A stretch of DNA of 64,000 nt from Erythrobacteraceae bacterium (GTDB lineage Bacteria > Pseudomonadota > Alphaproteobacteria > Sphingomonadales > Sphingomonadaceae). The notes under the pieces are model-generated. The model saw only the letters and a program-made list of their open reading frames with translations, had not been told where the DNA came from and ran no database searches. The stretch lies in NCBI GenBank assembly GCA_027489065.1, contig JAIYAM010000018.1, positions 122,355 through 186,354 on the forward strand. The letters run 5' to 3'. The translations under genes and the position numbers were made by a program. Positions 42,654 through 51,221 of this stretch are shown here, in pieces; position 1 is the first letter of the stretch; every line of letters begins with the position of its first letter.

Positions 42654-44140
42654 GAAGTGGTTGTCCTTTCGGTGAGGTAGGCGGCGAGGGCGGCGGTCTC
42701 TTGCGCCGAGAAATGCAGGCCGAGCTTGGTGCGCCGCCATAGCACGTCCTCGGCGGTGCGCGCCCATTCGGTCGTGACGAGGTGGTCGACCTCCGCGGCG
42801 GTCAAGCCGTGGCCGAAGTGCTGGCCGAGGTCGCTCGGCTGCGTGGCATCGCCGAGGAAGTCGAAGGCGCAGGTGCCATAGAGCTGGATGAGCCGCCGGG
42901 CGTCGCGCTCCGAGAGGAACGGATAGCGTGCGGCCAATTCGCGCATTTTGGCGCCCGCCTCGTCACGTCCGAAATCGCCGCCGGGAAGGAAGGCGCCGCC
43001 GGTCCAGTCCTTGCCTTCCAGGACGGCAAGGAAGGGGGCGAGCTGCTCGACCGCCTCGGCCGCAAGGTGCCGGTAGGTGGTGATCTTGCCGCCGAACACC
43101 GAGAGCAGCGGCGCGGTTCCGTCGGTCCCGCCGTCAAGTTCGAAGCGATAGCCGCGGGTCGCCGCCTCGGGCTTGCCCGAGCCGTCGTCGACCAGCGGGC
43201 GCACGCCGGAATAGGTCCAGACGACATCGGCGGGGGTCACGGGTTTGCGGAAGTATTCGGACGCGCCTTCGCACAGGTAGGCGATTTCCTCGGGGCTCGC
43301 CTTGACCTCGTCGAGGCCAGCTTGGTGGTCCACATCGGTCGTGCCGATCAGGGTGAAGTCGCTCTCGTAGGGAATGGCGAAGAAGATCCGCCCGTCGGGC
43401 AGCTGGAAGAAATAGGCGAAGTCGTGGTCGAAGAGCTTCTTCACCACGATGTGCGAGCCGCGCACGAGGCGCATCTTCTGCGTGGTGGGCTCACCGGCGC
43501 GGCCCAGCAGCTCGAGCACCCGCGGGCCGGCGGCGTTGACCACCGCGCGGGCGTGAAAGGTTTCGGCTCCGGTTTCGATGCGCCACACCTCGCCCTCGCG
43601 GGCGAGCGCGGTCACTTCGCAGCGGGTGCGCACCTCTGCACCCCTGTCCGCAGCATCGCGGGCGTTGAGGACGACAAGGCGCGCATCGTCCACCCAGCCA
43701 TCGGAATAGGCAAAGGCGCGGGTGTATTCCGGCTTGAGCGGCGCGCCGGCGGGATGCTGGCGCAGGTCCACGCCCTCGGCGGACGGCAGGCGCTTGCGGC
43801 CGCCGATATGGTCGTAGAGGAACAGGCCCAGCCGCAGCAGCCAGCGCGGGCGCAGGCCGGGGCGGTGGGGGAGGATGAAGCGCAGCGGCCAGATGATGTG
43901 CGGGGCAATGCCCCACAGCACTTCGCGCTCGGACAGGGACTCGCGCACGAGGGCGAATTCGTAGTGCTCGAGATAGCGAAGTCCGCCGTGGATCAGCTTG
44001 GTCGAGTTCGACGAGGTGCCTGTCGCAAGGTCGCCCCTTTCGAGCAGCAGCACCTTCGCGCCGCGCCCCGCCGCATCGCGCGCGATGCCTGCGCCGTTCA
44101 CGCCGCCGCCGATTACCGCAAGGTCGTGGATCGCACTCAT
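42650..44140 (-). CDS. glpD: FAD-dependent glycerol-3-phosphate dehydrogenase
   Basis: A 496-residue GlpD with the FAD loop DLAVIGGGVNGAGIARDAAGRG, GTSSNSTKLIHGGLRYLEHYEF, RLVRGSHIVVKKLF, IPYESDFTLIGTTDVDHQ and a C-terminal alpha domain with TTEWARTAEDVLWRRTKLG. It oxidises glycerol 3-phosphate to dihydroxyacetone phosphate, passing electrons to quinone. In this operon it fits use of the glycerol released from sulfoquinovosyl glycerol, though no glycerol kinase gene is present in the window. Both ends overlap neighbours by ATGA. Confidence 0.92.
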   Translation of the reverse strand: MSAIHDLAVIGGGVNGAGIARDAAGRGAKVLLLERGDLATGTSSNSTKLIHGGLRYLEHYEFALVRESLSEREVLWGIAPHIIWPLRFILPHRPGLRPRWLLRLGLFLYDHIGGRKRLPSAEGVDLRQHPAGAPLKPEYTRAFAYSDGWVDDARLVVLNARDAADRGAEVRTRCEVTALAREGEVWRIETGAETFHARAVVNAAGPRVLELLGRAGEPTTQKMRLVRGSHIVVKKLFDHDFAYFFQLPDGRIFFAIPYESDFTLIGTTDVDHQAGLDEVKASPEEIAYLCEGASEYFRKPVTPADVVWTYSGVRPLVDDGSGKPEAATRGYRFELDGGTDGTAPLLSVFGGKITTYRHLAAEAVEQLAPFLAVLEGKDWTGGAFLPGGDFGRDEAGAKMRELAARYPFLSERDARRLIQLYGTCAFDFLGDATQPSDLGQHFGHGLTAAEVDHLVTTEWARTAEDVLWRRTKLGLHFSAQETAALAAYLTERTTTS

Positions 44141-45240
44141 CGGATCACCCATTCGGCATAGGCGAGCGCCGTCAGCAGCGAGGCGATCGTCGCGGCGAGC
44201 ACCGGCATGACCGAACGCCAGCCGAGGCCGAGCAGCAGGTCGGTCCGCGTGCGCATCGCGGTGGCGGTGACGGCGAGCAGCAGCAGCGTCTTCGACAGGG
44301 TCAGCGCATGGCCCGCCAGCACGGGCGGCAGGGCGATCAGCGAATTCAGCGCCACCAGCGCGAGGAAGGCGAGGATGAAGCCCGGCAGCACCGGCACCCG
44401 CGCCCGGCCGACGCCAGCGGGGAGCGGCTGAACGCGGGCGATCCACAGGGCCGCGAGCGCCACCAGCGGGGCGAGCAGCGCCACCCGGGTGAGCTTCACC
44501 ACGGTCGCCTGCGCGCCCGCCGCGTCCGACACGGCGAAGCCCGCGCCGATGGCCTGCGCCACGTCATGGATCGATGCGCCGACGAGGAAGCCTGCCTGAA
44601 GGTCGTTGAAGCCGAGCATCTGGGTGAGCGGCGGATAAGCGATCAGCGCGATGGCAGAAGCGGCGGCGAGGATCACCAGCGTCAGGGTGAACTGCGCCTG
44701 GTCGACCCGCTCGCGCCCGATCACGCCGTAGAGTGCGAGCGCGGCCGAGGCCCCGCAGATCGCGGTCGCCCCGCCGCCGAGGAGGCCGATGGCAGGGCTC
44801 TGTCCTGTGACGCGGGCGGCGACGAGCGCGGCGATCAGCGCGGCGCTCATAACAAGGGCAAGGCCCGCGAAGGGGACGATGCCCATCGCGGCGACCTGCA
44901 TGGCGGTGACCTGAAAGCCGAGCAGCACGATCCCGCCGCGCAAGCCGTGGCGCGAGACCGCGTCGAGGCCATCGTGGGTGCGCGGGTCGGTCGCGGCGAA
45001 GTTGACGGCAAGGCCGATCAGCAGCCCGGCGAGGATCACCGGCACGCCGTAATTCTGGCTGAGCCAGGCGGCGGCCGCAGCGGCGATGGCGCAGATCGCG
45101 ACGCCGGGTACGAAGCGCGCAAGCGGCTTTCTGGCAGGCTTGGCGGCGACGCCGCCCACCCCGGCGCTATCGGCGAGAATCATCTCGCCGAACAGGTCGC
45201 CGGCGTAAGCCTCGAAATCGGGGCGGGACCTTCGGTTCAT
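44137..45240 (-). CDS. yeiH: YeiH-family anion exporter (putative sulfate/sulfite exporter)
   Basis: A 367-residue membrane protein of the UPF0324/YeiH family with about ten helices. Recognisable segments are GIVLLGFQVTAMQVAAMGI, GGGATAICGASAALAL and GFLVGASIHDVAQAIGAGFAVSDAAGAQATVVKLTRVALLAP. It is the first gene of the operon yeiH-glpD-smoA-ribB-like-sorA-sorB. Family members are annotated as sulfate exporters. As SorA is periplasmic and sulfite is freed in the cytoplasm, export of sulfite is the more useful job here (inference). A direct-repeat operator lies 39 bases upstream. Confidence 0.85.
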   Translation of the reverse strand: MNRRSRPDFEAYAGDLFGEMILADSAGVGGVAAKPARKPLARFVPGVAICAIAAAAAAWLSQNYGVPVILAGLLIGLAVNFAATDPRTHDGLDAVSRHGLRGGIVLLGFQVTAMQVAAMGIVPFAGLALVMSAALIAALVAARVTGQSPAIGLLGGGATAICGASAALALYGVIGRERVDQAQFTLTLVILAAASAIALIAYPPLTQMLGFNDLQAGFLVGASIHDVAQAIGAGFAVSDAAGAQATVVKLTRVALLAPLVALAALWIARVQPLPAGVGRARVPVLPGFILAFLALVALNSLIALPPVLAGHALTLSKTLLLLAVTATAMRTRTDLLLGLGWRSVMPVLAATIASLLTALAYAEWVIR

Positions 45241-45278
45241 GCCCTTGCCAGTTACGCCCTTCTGCCTGAGTTCAGCTA

Positions 45279-45294
45279 TGTCTCACGGTGTCAC
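45279..45294. promoter_or_regulatory. operator 2 of the sulfoquinovose locus
   Basis: TGTCTCACGGTGTCAC, with two TGTC half-sites 10 bases apart. It shares TGTCNNNCGGTGTCA with the site at 49181. It is located 39-54 bases before the yeiH start. It is a likely LacI-family target for the regulator at 51218. Confidence 0.45.
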
Positions 45295-45350
45295 AGCCCT
45301 ATCGCGCGCTCCTCCTGAATGCAACCGGCGGCGCGATCAGTCAAACACGC

Positions 45351-46628
45351 TCAGGCGGCGGGGGCGGGGGCGGGGGTGGGGGCGTCCTCGGGGCGGCGGA
45401 TCACGGGGAGCAGCAGCTGGAACCACGCCAGCGCGACGAGGTACGAGGCTGCGGCGAAGACGAACAGCGGCACGAAGCCGAACCCGGCATCGAGCACGCG
45501 TCCGGTGACGAGGCTGATCGCCACCCCGCCCATGTTGCCCATGAACGCGCCGAAGGCCGTCACCCGCCCGACCTTGGCGCGGGGCACGACATCGGTGATG
45601 GTCGAGAAGATCGACAGCGAGAAGCCCTGATGCCCGGCCATCACCACCCCGATCATCACCGCCACCGGCCAGAAGGAATTGAGGCCCAGCACCAGCGGCA
45701 GCGGCGCGACCAGCAGCGCGCAGGCGAGCATCACGCCCTTGCGCACCCGGTTGGGGCTCACGCCTGCCTCGAGCAGCCGGGTCGAGACCCAGCCCGCCAG
45801 CAGCGCGCCGAGCCCCGATCCCGCAAAGGCGATCGCCAGCGGCACGGCGAGTTCGAGGGTCGAGAGGCCGAAAACCTTGCGGTAATAGTCGGCGAGCCAG
45901 AAATTGATGAACCACCAGGTCATGTCCGACAGCGCCTTGGCGACGACGATCGCCCATGTCGCGCGGGCCAGAAGGATCGGGCCATAGGCGGCGTCCTCGG
46001 CGGCTTCGGCGACGGTGGGGTTGGCAGCGCGCGCGTTCAGTACGGCGAGGCCGCGCGCCAGCCACATCCATGCGATCAGCGAGACAAGACCGCCGATCCC
46101 GCCCGCCACCAGCGCCCCGCGCCAGCCGACCTCGGCCGCCAGCGAGGGGATCACGAAGGGCATCGCGATCGTCCCCGCGCCGGCCAGCAGAGTGGCGAAA
46201 CCGAAGGCGAAGCTGCGCTTGTCGGGCGCGAACAGGCTCGCCACGGTCTTGATGGTGAGCGGGGTCTGCACCGCCTCGGTCACGCCGAGGCCGACGCGCG
46301 CGGCGACCACCTGCCATGTCGTCAGCGCCCAGCCATGCGCCATCGCCGCAAGGCTCCAGGCGGTGGCGCCGACCTGCATCGAGCGGTTGACGCCGAGCCG
46401 ATCGACCAGCCAGCCGGTGAACAGGAAGGCGAAGGCGGCGGAGAACTGCGTGACCGCGGCCAGATCGCCGAAATCGCTGTCGGTCCAGCCGAAGTCCGCC
46501 ATCATGTCGGGCTTGAGGATGGCGATGATCGGGCGGTCCATCGCGTTGAAGACGCCCGCGATGCACAGCACCGTGAACAGCGACCAGCGCAGCCGGGCGG
46601 AAAGAGGCGAGGAATGATCGGCGGCCAT
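45351..46628 (-). CDS. MFS transporter, anion:cation symporter type (probable sulfoquinovose carrier)
   Basis: A 425-residue MFS protein with 12 predicted helices. The N-half begins LFTVLCIAGVFNAMDRPIIAILKPDM, with the helix 2-3 loop GWLVDRLGVNRSM and a central loop rich in Ala/Glu. MTWWFINFWLADYYRKVFGLS resembles hexuronate-type (ACS family) carriers, which move negatively charged sugars. This suits sulfoquinovose, and no ABC importer is present in this locus. The ATG at 46628 follows CTAGGAG; an earlier in-frame start would run through the terminator hairpin area. The gene lies between the TonB receptor and yeiH genes. Confidence 0.8.
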   Translation of the reverse strand: MAADHSSPLSARLRWSLFTVLCIAGVFNAMDRPIIAILKPDMMADFGWTDSDFGDLAAVTQFSAAFAFLFTGWLVDRLGVNRSMQVGATAWSLAAMAHGWALTTWQVVAARVGLGVTEAVQTPLTIKTVASLFAPDKRSFAFGFATLLAGAGTIAMPFVIPSLAAEVGWRGALVAGGIGGLVSLIAWMWLARGLAVLNARAANPTVAEAAEDAAYGPILLARATWAIVVAKALSDMTWWFINFWLADYYRKVFGLSTLELAVPLAIAFAGSGLGALLAGWVSTRLLEAGVSPNRVRKGVMLACALLVAPLPLVLGLNSFWPVAVMIGVVMAGHQGFSLSIFSTITDVVPRAKVGRVTAFGAFMGNMGGVAISLVTGRVLDAGFGFVPLFVFAAASYLVALAWFQLLLPVIRRPEDAPTPAPAPAA

Positions 46629-46680
46629 CTTGTGGCTCCTAGGGCGCGCGGACGCGGCGGGGAAGGGCGGCTCTGACAAG

Positions 46681-46710
46681 AAGGGCCGCCGGATCGCTCC
46701 GACGGCCCTT
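46681..46710 (-). terminator. terminator/attenuator between TonB receptor and MFS genes
   Basis: AAGGGCCG and CGGCCCTT form the outer arms of a long GC stem (one mismatch, 6-base loop) between the receptor stop and the MFS start on the minus strand. It could lower expression of the MFS gene relative to the receptor. The T-tract is short. Confidence 0.6.
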
Positions 46711-46735
46711 TCCGGTTGTCAGTGGCCGGCGCGGA

Positions 46736-49075
46736 TCAACGCGTGCGCACGCGCAGGCTGACGCCGACATAGCGGTCCGCGTCGCGCGGGATCTGGAGCC
46801 GCTGGAAGTTCGCCAGGTTGACGAGGTAGTAGCTGTCGTCGGTGATGTTGCGGACATGGAAGGTCACGCGGTACTTGTCGTCGGGGTCCGAGACGCCGAC
46901 CGAGGCGTTCCACATGCCGTAGGGTGCCACCCGGGTCGCGGCCGATTGGCCAAGGTCCGAATACTGGCTGCTGGTGTGGCGATAGTCGGTGGTGAGGTAG
47001 AGCACCGCCTTGTCGCCGATGTCGCGGGTGTAGTCCGCACCGATGGTGTAGACGAACTCGGGCGCGAAGGGCAGCTTGGTGCCGTTGCGCGCGTCGGGCG
47101 CGTTGGTCTGCGGGTTGGGGTTGAACTTCTTCACCTTGGCATCGGCATAGGCGGCGCTGGCGCGCAGGTTCAGCCCGTCGATCGGGTTCACCACCAGATC
47201 GGCTTCGAAGCCTTCGCTCTTCACGGTCCCCGCATTGGTCAGGTTCGACACCAGCGCGCCGTTGACGGTGATGAAGTTGTTCGCCTGATACCCGTCATAG
47301 GTGACAGTGAAGGCGGCAAGGTTGAACTGCACGCGGTTGTCGAGGAACTGCGACTTCAGGCCGATTTCGAAGCTGTCGGAGATTTCCTCGCTGATCGGCA
47401 CGGCGTTGTTGGGCGCGACGTGGTTGAAGAACACGTTGAACGCCGGACCCTTGTAGCCGCGGGTGTACGAGCCGTAGAGCATCACGTCATCGGTCGGGTT
47501 GTACTGCAGCACCGCGCGGCCCGAGAGGTTCTCGTTGCTGGTGTTGCCGCGCGAGGTGTTGGTGCCGTTGCCGCCGTTGGCGATTGTGCCGCCCGCGCCC
47601 ACATCGAGAATCCCCGGGCCGGTGGCCGGCAGGCCATTGGTCGCGTTGACGCCCGGCGCACGGGTGTGGGTGAAGGAGACCTCATCCCAAGTGTAGCGCA
47701 GGCCGCCGATCAGCGCGAGCTGCTCGGTGAACTTGTAGGTCGCCTGGCCGAACAGCGCGTAGTTGTTCACCTTCACGTCGCTGTCGCCGACTGCGAAGGG
47801 GAAGAGCGTGTTGACGGTGTCGGTGAGGTTGCACGGCCGCCCGCCGCTCGGCCCGACCGGCAGGGTCGAGGAGGTGCAGGTGATGGCGCGGCGGGTGAAG
47901 TCCTGACGGTTCTTCGACTGCCAGGCGAAGGCGCCGACCTGATAGAAGAACGGCTGCGACTGATCAGACGCGATCCGCGCCTCGAGGCTGATCTGCTCGG
48001 TGCGCACGATGCCGGAGTCGACCTGCTGCCGCTCGCCCCCCGTGCCGACCAGCGCGCGCGGCAGGAAATCGGCCTCGCGCTGTTCTGCGTTGAACCAGTT
48101 GCGGTAGCCCGCGATCACCGAAAGCGTGTGGCTCTCGCCCAGCGCGAAATCGCCGTTGGCGGTGAGGCTCCACTGCTTGTCTTCGGTGGTGGTGGGGGTG
48201 TTGTGGTTGATGAACCGCTGGTTCTCGCCCTTGGCGACGCCGCCGGGGAGGCCGAGCTCCGCATCGAGCACCGCGCCGCGGCTGATGCCGGTCACGTCCG
48301 CGCAGCAATCGTCATTGGCCTTGAAGTAGTCGGCGATCAGGCGGAGCTTGTTGCTGCCGTCGTCATAGTCGACGATCCCGCGCAAGCCGTAATGCTCGTA
48401 GCCGTTGACCTTGCGGTTGCGGCCGCCGTTGATGTTGGTGATGTTGCCATCGTAAGTGCCATAGAAGCCGGTCACGCGCGCGGTGAGGTTCTCGGCGAGC
48501 GGGCCGGAGACGGCGATGCGCGCGCGATACTCGTTGCCTTCGTAGGCTTCGGCCAGCGCATCGACCTGCAGCGTGTCGGTGCCGCCCTTCGAGACGATGT
48601 TGATGAGACCGGCGCTCGCGTTCTTGCCGAACAGCGTACCCTGCGGCCCGCGCAGCACTTCGATGCGATCGAGGTCGAGCAGGTCGGCGAAGGCCTGGCC
48701 CGAGCGGCTCAGCACCACGCCGTCGACCACGGTCGAGACGCTCGGCTCGGCAGCGATCGCGAAGGTGATGGTGCCCACGCCGCGCATCACGATCGCGTTG
48801 TTGGCGCTGGTGGTGCCCTTGCGGAAGCTCACCGAGGGGACCACGTTCGCGATGTTCTCGAGGCTGCGGACCAGTGCCTGGTCGAGCCGGTCGCCCGAAA
48901 CCGCGGTGACCGCGATCGGCACGTCCTGGACGTTTTCCTTCACCTTCTGGGCGGTGACGATGATTTCCTCGACCTGCGCCATGGCGGGCGCGGCGTTGGC
49001 GAAGGCCAGCGTGCTGGCCGACAGGGCAAGCGCCCTGAGCGCATAGGCACGCGCAATACGAGTGGTTGCGGGCAT
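46736..49075 (-). CDS. TonB-dependent receptor of the sulfoquinovose locus
   Basis: A 779-residue outer-membrane receptor. It has a signal peptide ending AAPAMAQ, a TonB box-like EEIIVTAQKVKENVQDVPIAVTAVSG, and a plug with LENIANVVPSVSFRKG, AIVMRGVGTI and IEVLRGPQGTLFGKNASAGLINI. The barrel ends YVGVSLRVRTR. GGGGAGAG precedes the ATG at 49075. It is divergent from the sulfoquinovosidase gene, so it probably imports sulfoquinovosyl glycerol or sulfolipid fragments across the outer membrane (context inference). Confidence 0.9.
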   Translation of the reverse strand: MPATTRIARAYALRALALSASTLAFANAAPAMAQVEEIIVTAQKVKENVQDVPIAVTAVSGDRLDQALVRSLENIANVVPSVSFRKGTTSANNAIVMRGVGTITFAIAAEPSVSTVVDGVVLSRSGQAFADLLDLDRIEVLRGPQGTLFGKNASAGLINIVSKGGTDTLQVDALAEAYEGNEYRARIAVSGPLAENLTARVTGFYGTYDGNITNINGGRNRKVNGYEHYGLRGIVDYDDGSNKLRLIADYFKANDDCCADVTGISRGAVLDAELGLPGGVAKGENQRFINHNTPTTTEDKQWSLTANGDFALGESHTLSVIAGYRNWFNAEQREADFLPRALVGTGGERQQVDSGIVRTEQISLEARIASDQSQPFFYQVGAFAWQSKNRQDFTRRAITCTSSTLPVGPSGGRPCNLTDTVNTLFPFAVGDSDVKVNNYALFGQATYKFTEQLALIGGLRYTWDEVSFTHTRAPGVNATNGLPATGPGILDVGAGGTIANGGNGTNTSRGNTSNENLSGRAVLQYNPTDDVMLYGSYTRGYKGPAFNVFFNHVAPNNAVPISEEISDSFEIGLKSQFLDNRVQFNLAAFTVTYDGYQANNFITVNGALVSNLTNAGTVKSEGFEADLVVNPIDGLNLRASAAYADAKVKKFNPNPQTNAPDARNGTKLPFAPEFVYTIGADYTRDIGDKAVLYLTTDYRHTSSQYSDLGQSAATRVAPYGMWNASVGVSDPDDKYRVTFHVRNITDDSYYLVNLANFQRLQIPRDADRYVGVSLRVRTR

Positions 49076-49177
49076 TGATTCTCTCCCCTTGCTTGATCGG
49101 GTTTTCGTTCGGGCGACAGCAAAGATCATCGCCCGTGCGGTCGATCTTTCGGCCTTCGGGTTGCGCTTTATGCCCCA

Positions 49178-49198
49178 TTCTGTCAAGCGGTGTCAGAA
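49178..49198. promoter_or_regulatory. operator 1 of the sulfoquinovose locus
   Basis: Outer arms TTCTG (49178) and CAGAA (49194) enclose TGTCAAGCGGTGTCA, which has two direct TGTCA half-sites 10 bases apart. The same TGTCNNNCGGTGTCA core lies before yeiH (45279). It is placed 20 bases before the chosen GTG start of the sulfoquinovosidase and about 100 bases from the divergent receptor start. The start choice of the downstream gene affects the exact distance. Confidence 0.5.
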
Positions 49199-49217
49199 CG
49201 GGCGAAGGCACGGCCCG

Positions 49218-51221
49218 GTGGAGAGATCGAGGGACGTGGCGGCGCAGCTGGAGCCAGTTGAAGGGGGCATGGACCTGCTGATCGCAGGCCGTGCGATCCT
49301 GCGCCATCGGGATGATTCTCCCGCGATATTCGTGGCTTGCGGCGATCCGGCGGTGACGATGGTGCGCGGCAATTTCCGGCTCGCCGACCGCCCTGTGGCA
49401 GGAGAGCAACTCACTAGCATGAATCGCGATGATCGCGGCGCGGCGGTGCTCTCGAGCCCGGATGGCAGCGCCGAGGTCACGGCCCGGCTGGAGGGCGCAA
49501 GGCTGACCCTCGCCGCGCGCGCGCCGCATGATCGCATCACCCTCGATCTGGCCCTCGCACCGGAGGATGTGCTGTGGGGCGGGGGCGAGCAGATGAGCCA
49601 CCTTGTCCTCAATGGCCGCAATTTTCCGCTGTGGACCAGCGAACCGGGCGTGGGGCGCGAACCCGGCACCGCGCTCACCGATCAGGCGAGCGCCGACGGG
49701 AGCTTCGCGGGCGGGGACTACTGGACGACCAATTATCCCGAACCCACGGTGCTGTGCTCGGGCGGCTGGGCGCTGAGCCTCGCCAACGCCGAATACGCCG
49801 AGTTCGACGCGCGCGAGCCGGGGCGGCTGAGGATCACGGTGTGGTCGGGCGAGGTCGTGATCGATCTGTTCGAAGGCACCCCCGCCGATCTCGTCCGCCA
49901 ATTGGGCGCAAGGTTCGGCCCCCGCCACGCGCTCCCCGACTGGGCGACTGGCGGCGCGGTTGTCGGCCTCAAGCAGGGCGAGGCGAGCTTCGACCGGCTC
50001 GAGGCGCTGATCGACGCTGGCGCGGCGGTCTCGGGCCTGTGGTGCGAGGACTGGGTCGGCATCCGCGAGACCAGCTTCGGGCGGCGGCTGTTCTGGGACT
50101 GGCAGTGGAACCCCGCCCGCTACCCCGATCTGCCCGTCCGCATCGCGAGCCTCAAGGCGAGGGGCATCCGCTTCCTCGGCTACGTGAACCCCTATCTCGC
50201 GGTCGACGGCCCGCTTTACCCCGAGGCCGCGGCGCAGGGCTTCTTTGCCAGGCGCCTCGACAGCGACGAACCCTACCTCGTCGACTTCGGCGAGTTCGAT
50301 GCAGGCGTGGTCGATTTCACCAACCCCGCCGCTTGCCACTGGTTCGCCGAGGAGGTGATCGGCAAGCGGATGCTCGATGTCGGCCTCGATGGGTGGATGG
50401 CGGATTTCGGCGAATATCTCCCCACCGACCTCAGGCTCTTCGATGGCGACCCGATGCAGGAGCACAACCGCTGGCCCGTGCGCTGGGCCGAGGTCAACGC
50501 GCGCGCGGTCACCTCAAGGGGCAAGACCGGCGAGATCCTGTGGTTCATGCGCGCAGGCCACACCGGTGTGCAGGCGCATTGCCCCCTGCTTTGGGCGGGC
50601 GACCAGTCGGTGGACTTCTCGCGCCATGACGGGATCGGGACGGTCATCACCGCTGCGCTCTCCTCCGGCCTCGTCGGCAACGCCTTCAGTCACTCGGATG
50701 TGGGCGGCTACACCAGCCTGTTCGGCAATGTCCGTACCGAGGAGCTGATCCTCAGGTGGTACGAACTCGGTGCCTTCTCCCCCGTCATGCGCACCCACGA
50801 GGGCAACCGGCCGGACGACAACCTCCAGATCGACTCCACCCCTGCACTGATCCAGGGCTTCGTCCGCTGGAGCCGCGTCCACGCAGCCCTCGCGCCCTAT
50901 GTCCGCCACCTCGTCGCCGAGGCGCAAGCCATCGGGTTGCCCGCCCAGCGTGCGTTGTTCCTCCACTACCCCGACGACGCGGAGACCTTCACGATACAGG
51001 ACCAATACCTCTATGGCAGCGACGTCATGGTGGCACCGGTGATCGAAGCGGGGGCGGGAATGCGGAAAGTCTATCTGCCGGGTGAGGCCTGGCGGCACCT
51101 GTGGAGCGGGCAGGACTACGCCCCCGGCTGGCACGACGTGGCCGCGCCCATCGGCGAGCCGCCGGTGTTCTACCGCCCGGACAGCGCTTTCGCCGACCTT
51201 CTCGCGAGCCTCGCTGCATGA
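49218..51221 (+). CDS. yihQ: GH31 sulfoquinovosidase (YihQ/SmoI type)
   Basis: A 667-residue alpha-glycosidase that frees sulfoquinovose from sulfoquinovosyl glycerol. It matches E. coli YihQ along the catalytic domain. The nucleophile is in GWMADFGEYLPTD (Asp about 396) and the acid/base in LWAGDQSVDF (Asp about 462). The residues that bind the sulfonate in YihQ are kept: Arg-x-x-Trp in FGRRLFW (about 290 and 293) and Tyr in SDVGGYTSLF (about 498). These separate it from ordinary alpha-glucosidases. No signal peptide is seen, so it acts in the cytoplasm after import. The start is uncertain: GTG 49218 (GAAGG in front), GTG 49236 or ATG 49269. It overlaps the LacI gene by ATGA. Confidence 0.9.
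   Translation: MERSRDVAAQLEPVEGGMDLLIAGRAILRHRDDSPAIFVACGDPAVTMVRGNFRLADRPVAGEQLTSMNRDDRGAAVLSSPDGSAEVTARLEGARLTLAARAPHDRITLDLALAPEDVLWGGGEQMSHLVLNGRNFPLWTSEPGVGREPGTALTDQASADGSFAGGDYWTTNYPEPTVLCSGGWALSLANAEYAEFDAREPGRLRITVWSGEVVIDLFEGTPADLVRQLGARFGPRHALPDWATGGAVVGLKQGEASFDRLEALIDAGAAVSGLWCEDWVGIRETSFGRRLFWDWQWNPARYPDLPVRIASLKARGIRFLGYVNPYLAVDGPLYPEAAAQGFFARRLDSDEPYLVDFGEFDAGVVDFTNPAACHWFAEEVIGKRMLDVGLDGWMADFGEYLPTDLRLFDGDPMQEHNRWPVRWAEVNARAVTSRGKTGEILWFMRAGHTGVQAHCPLLWAGDQSVDFSRHDGIGTVITAALSSGLVGNAFSHSDVGGYTSLFGNVRTEELILRWYELGAFSPVMRTHEGNRPDDNLQIDSTPALIQGFVRWSRVHAALAPYVRHLVAEAQAIGLPAQRALFLHYPDDAETFTIQDQYLYGSDVMVAPVIEAGAGMRKVYLPGEAWRHLWSGQDYAPGWHDVAAPIGEPPVFYRPDSAFADLLASLAA

Noticed and set aside
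48363..50465. 700-codon minus-strand frame spanning the receptor start and the GH31 gene
   Set aside because: It crosses two strongly supported genes and shows no domain; it is a shadow frame.
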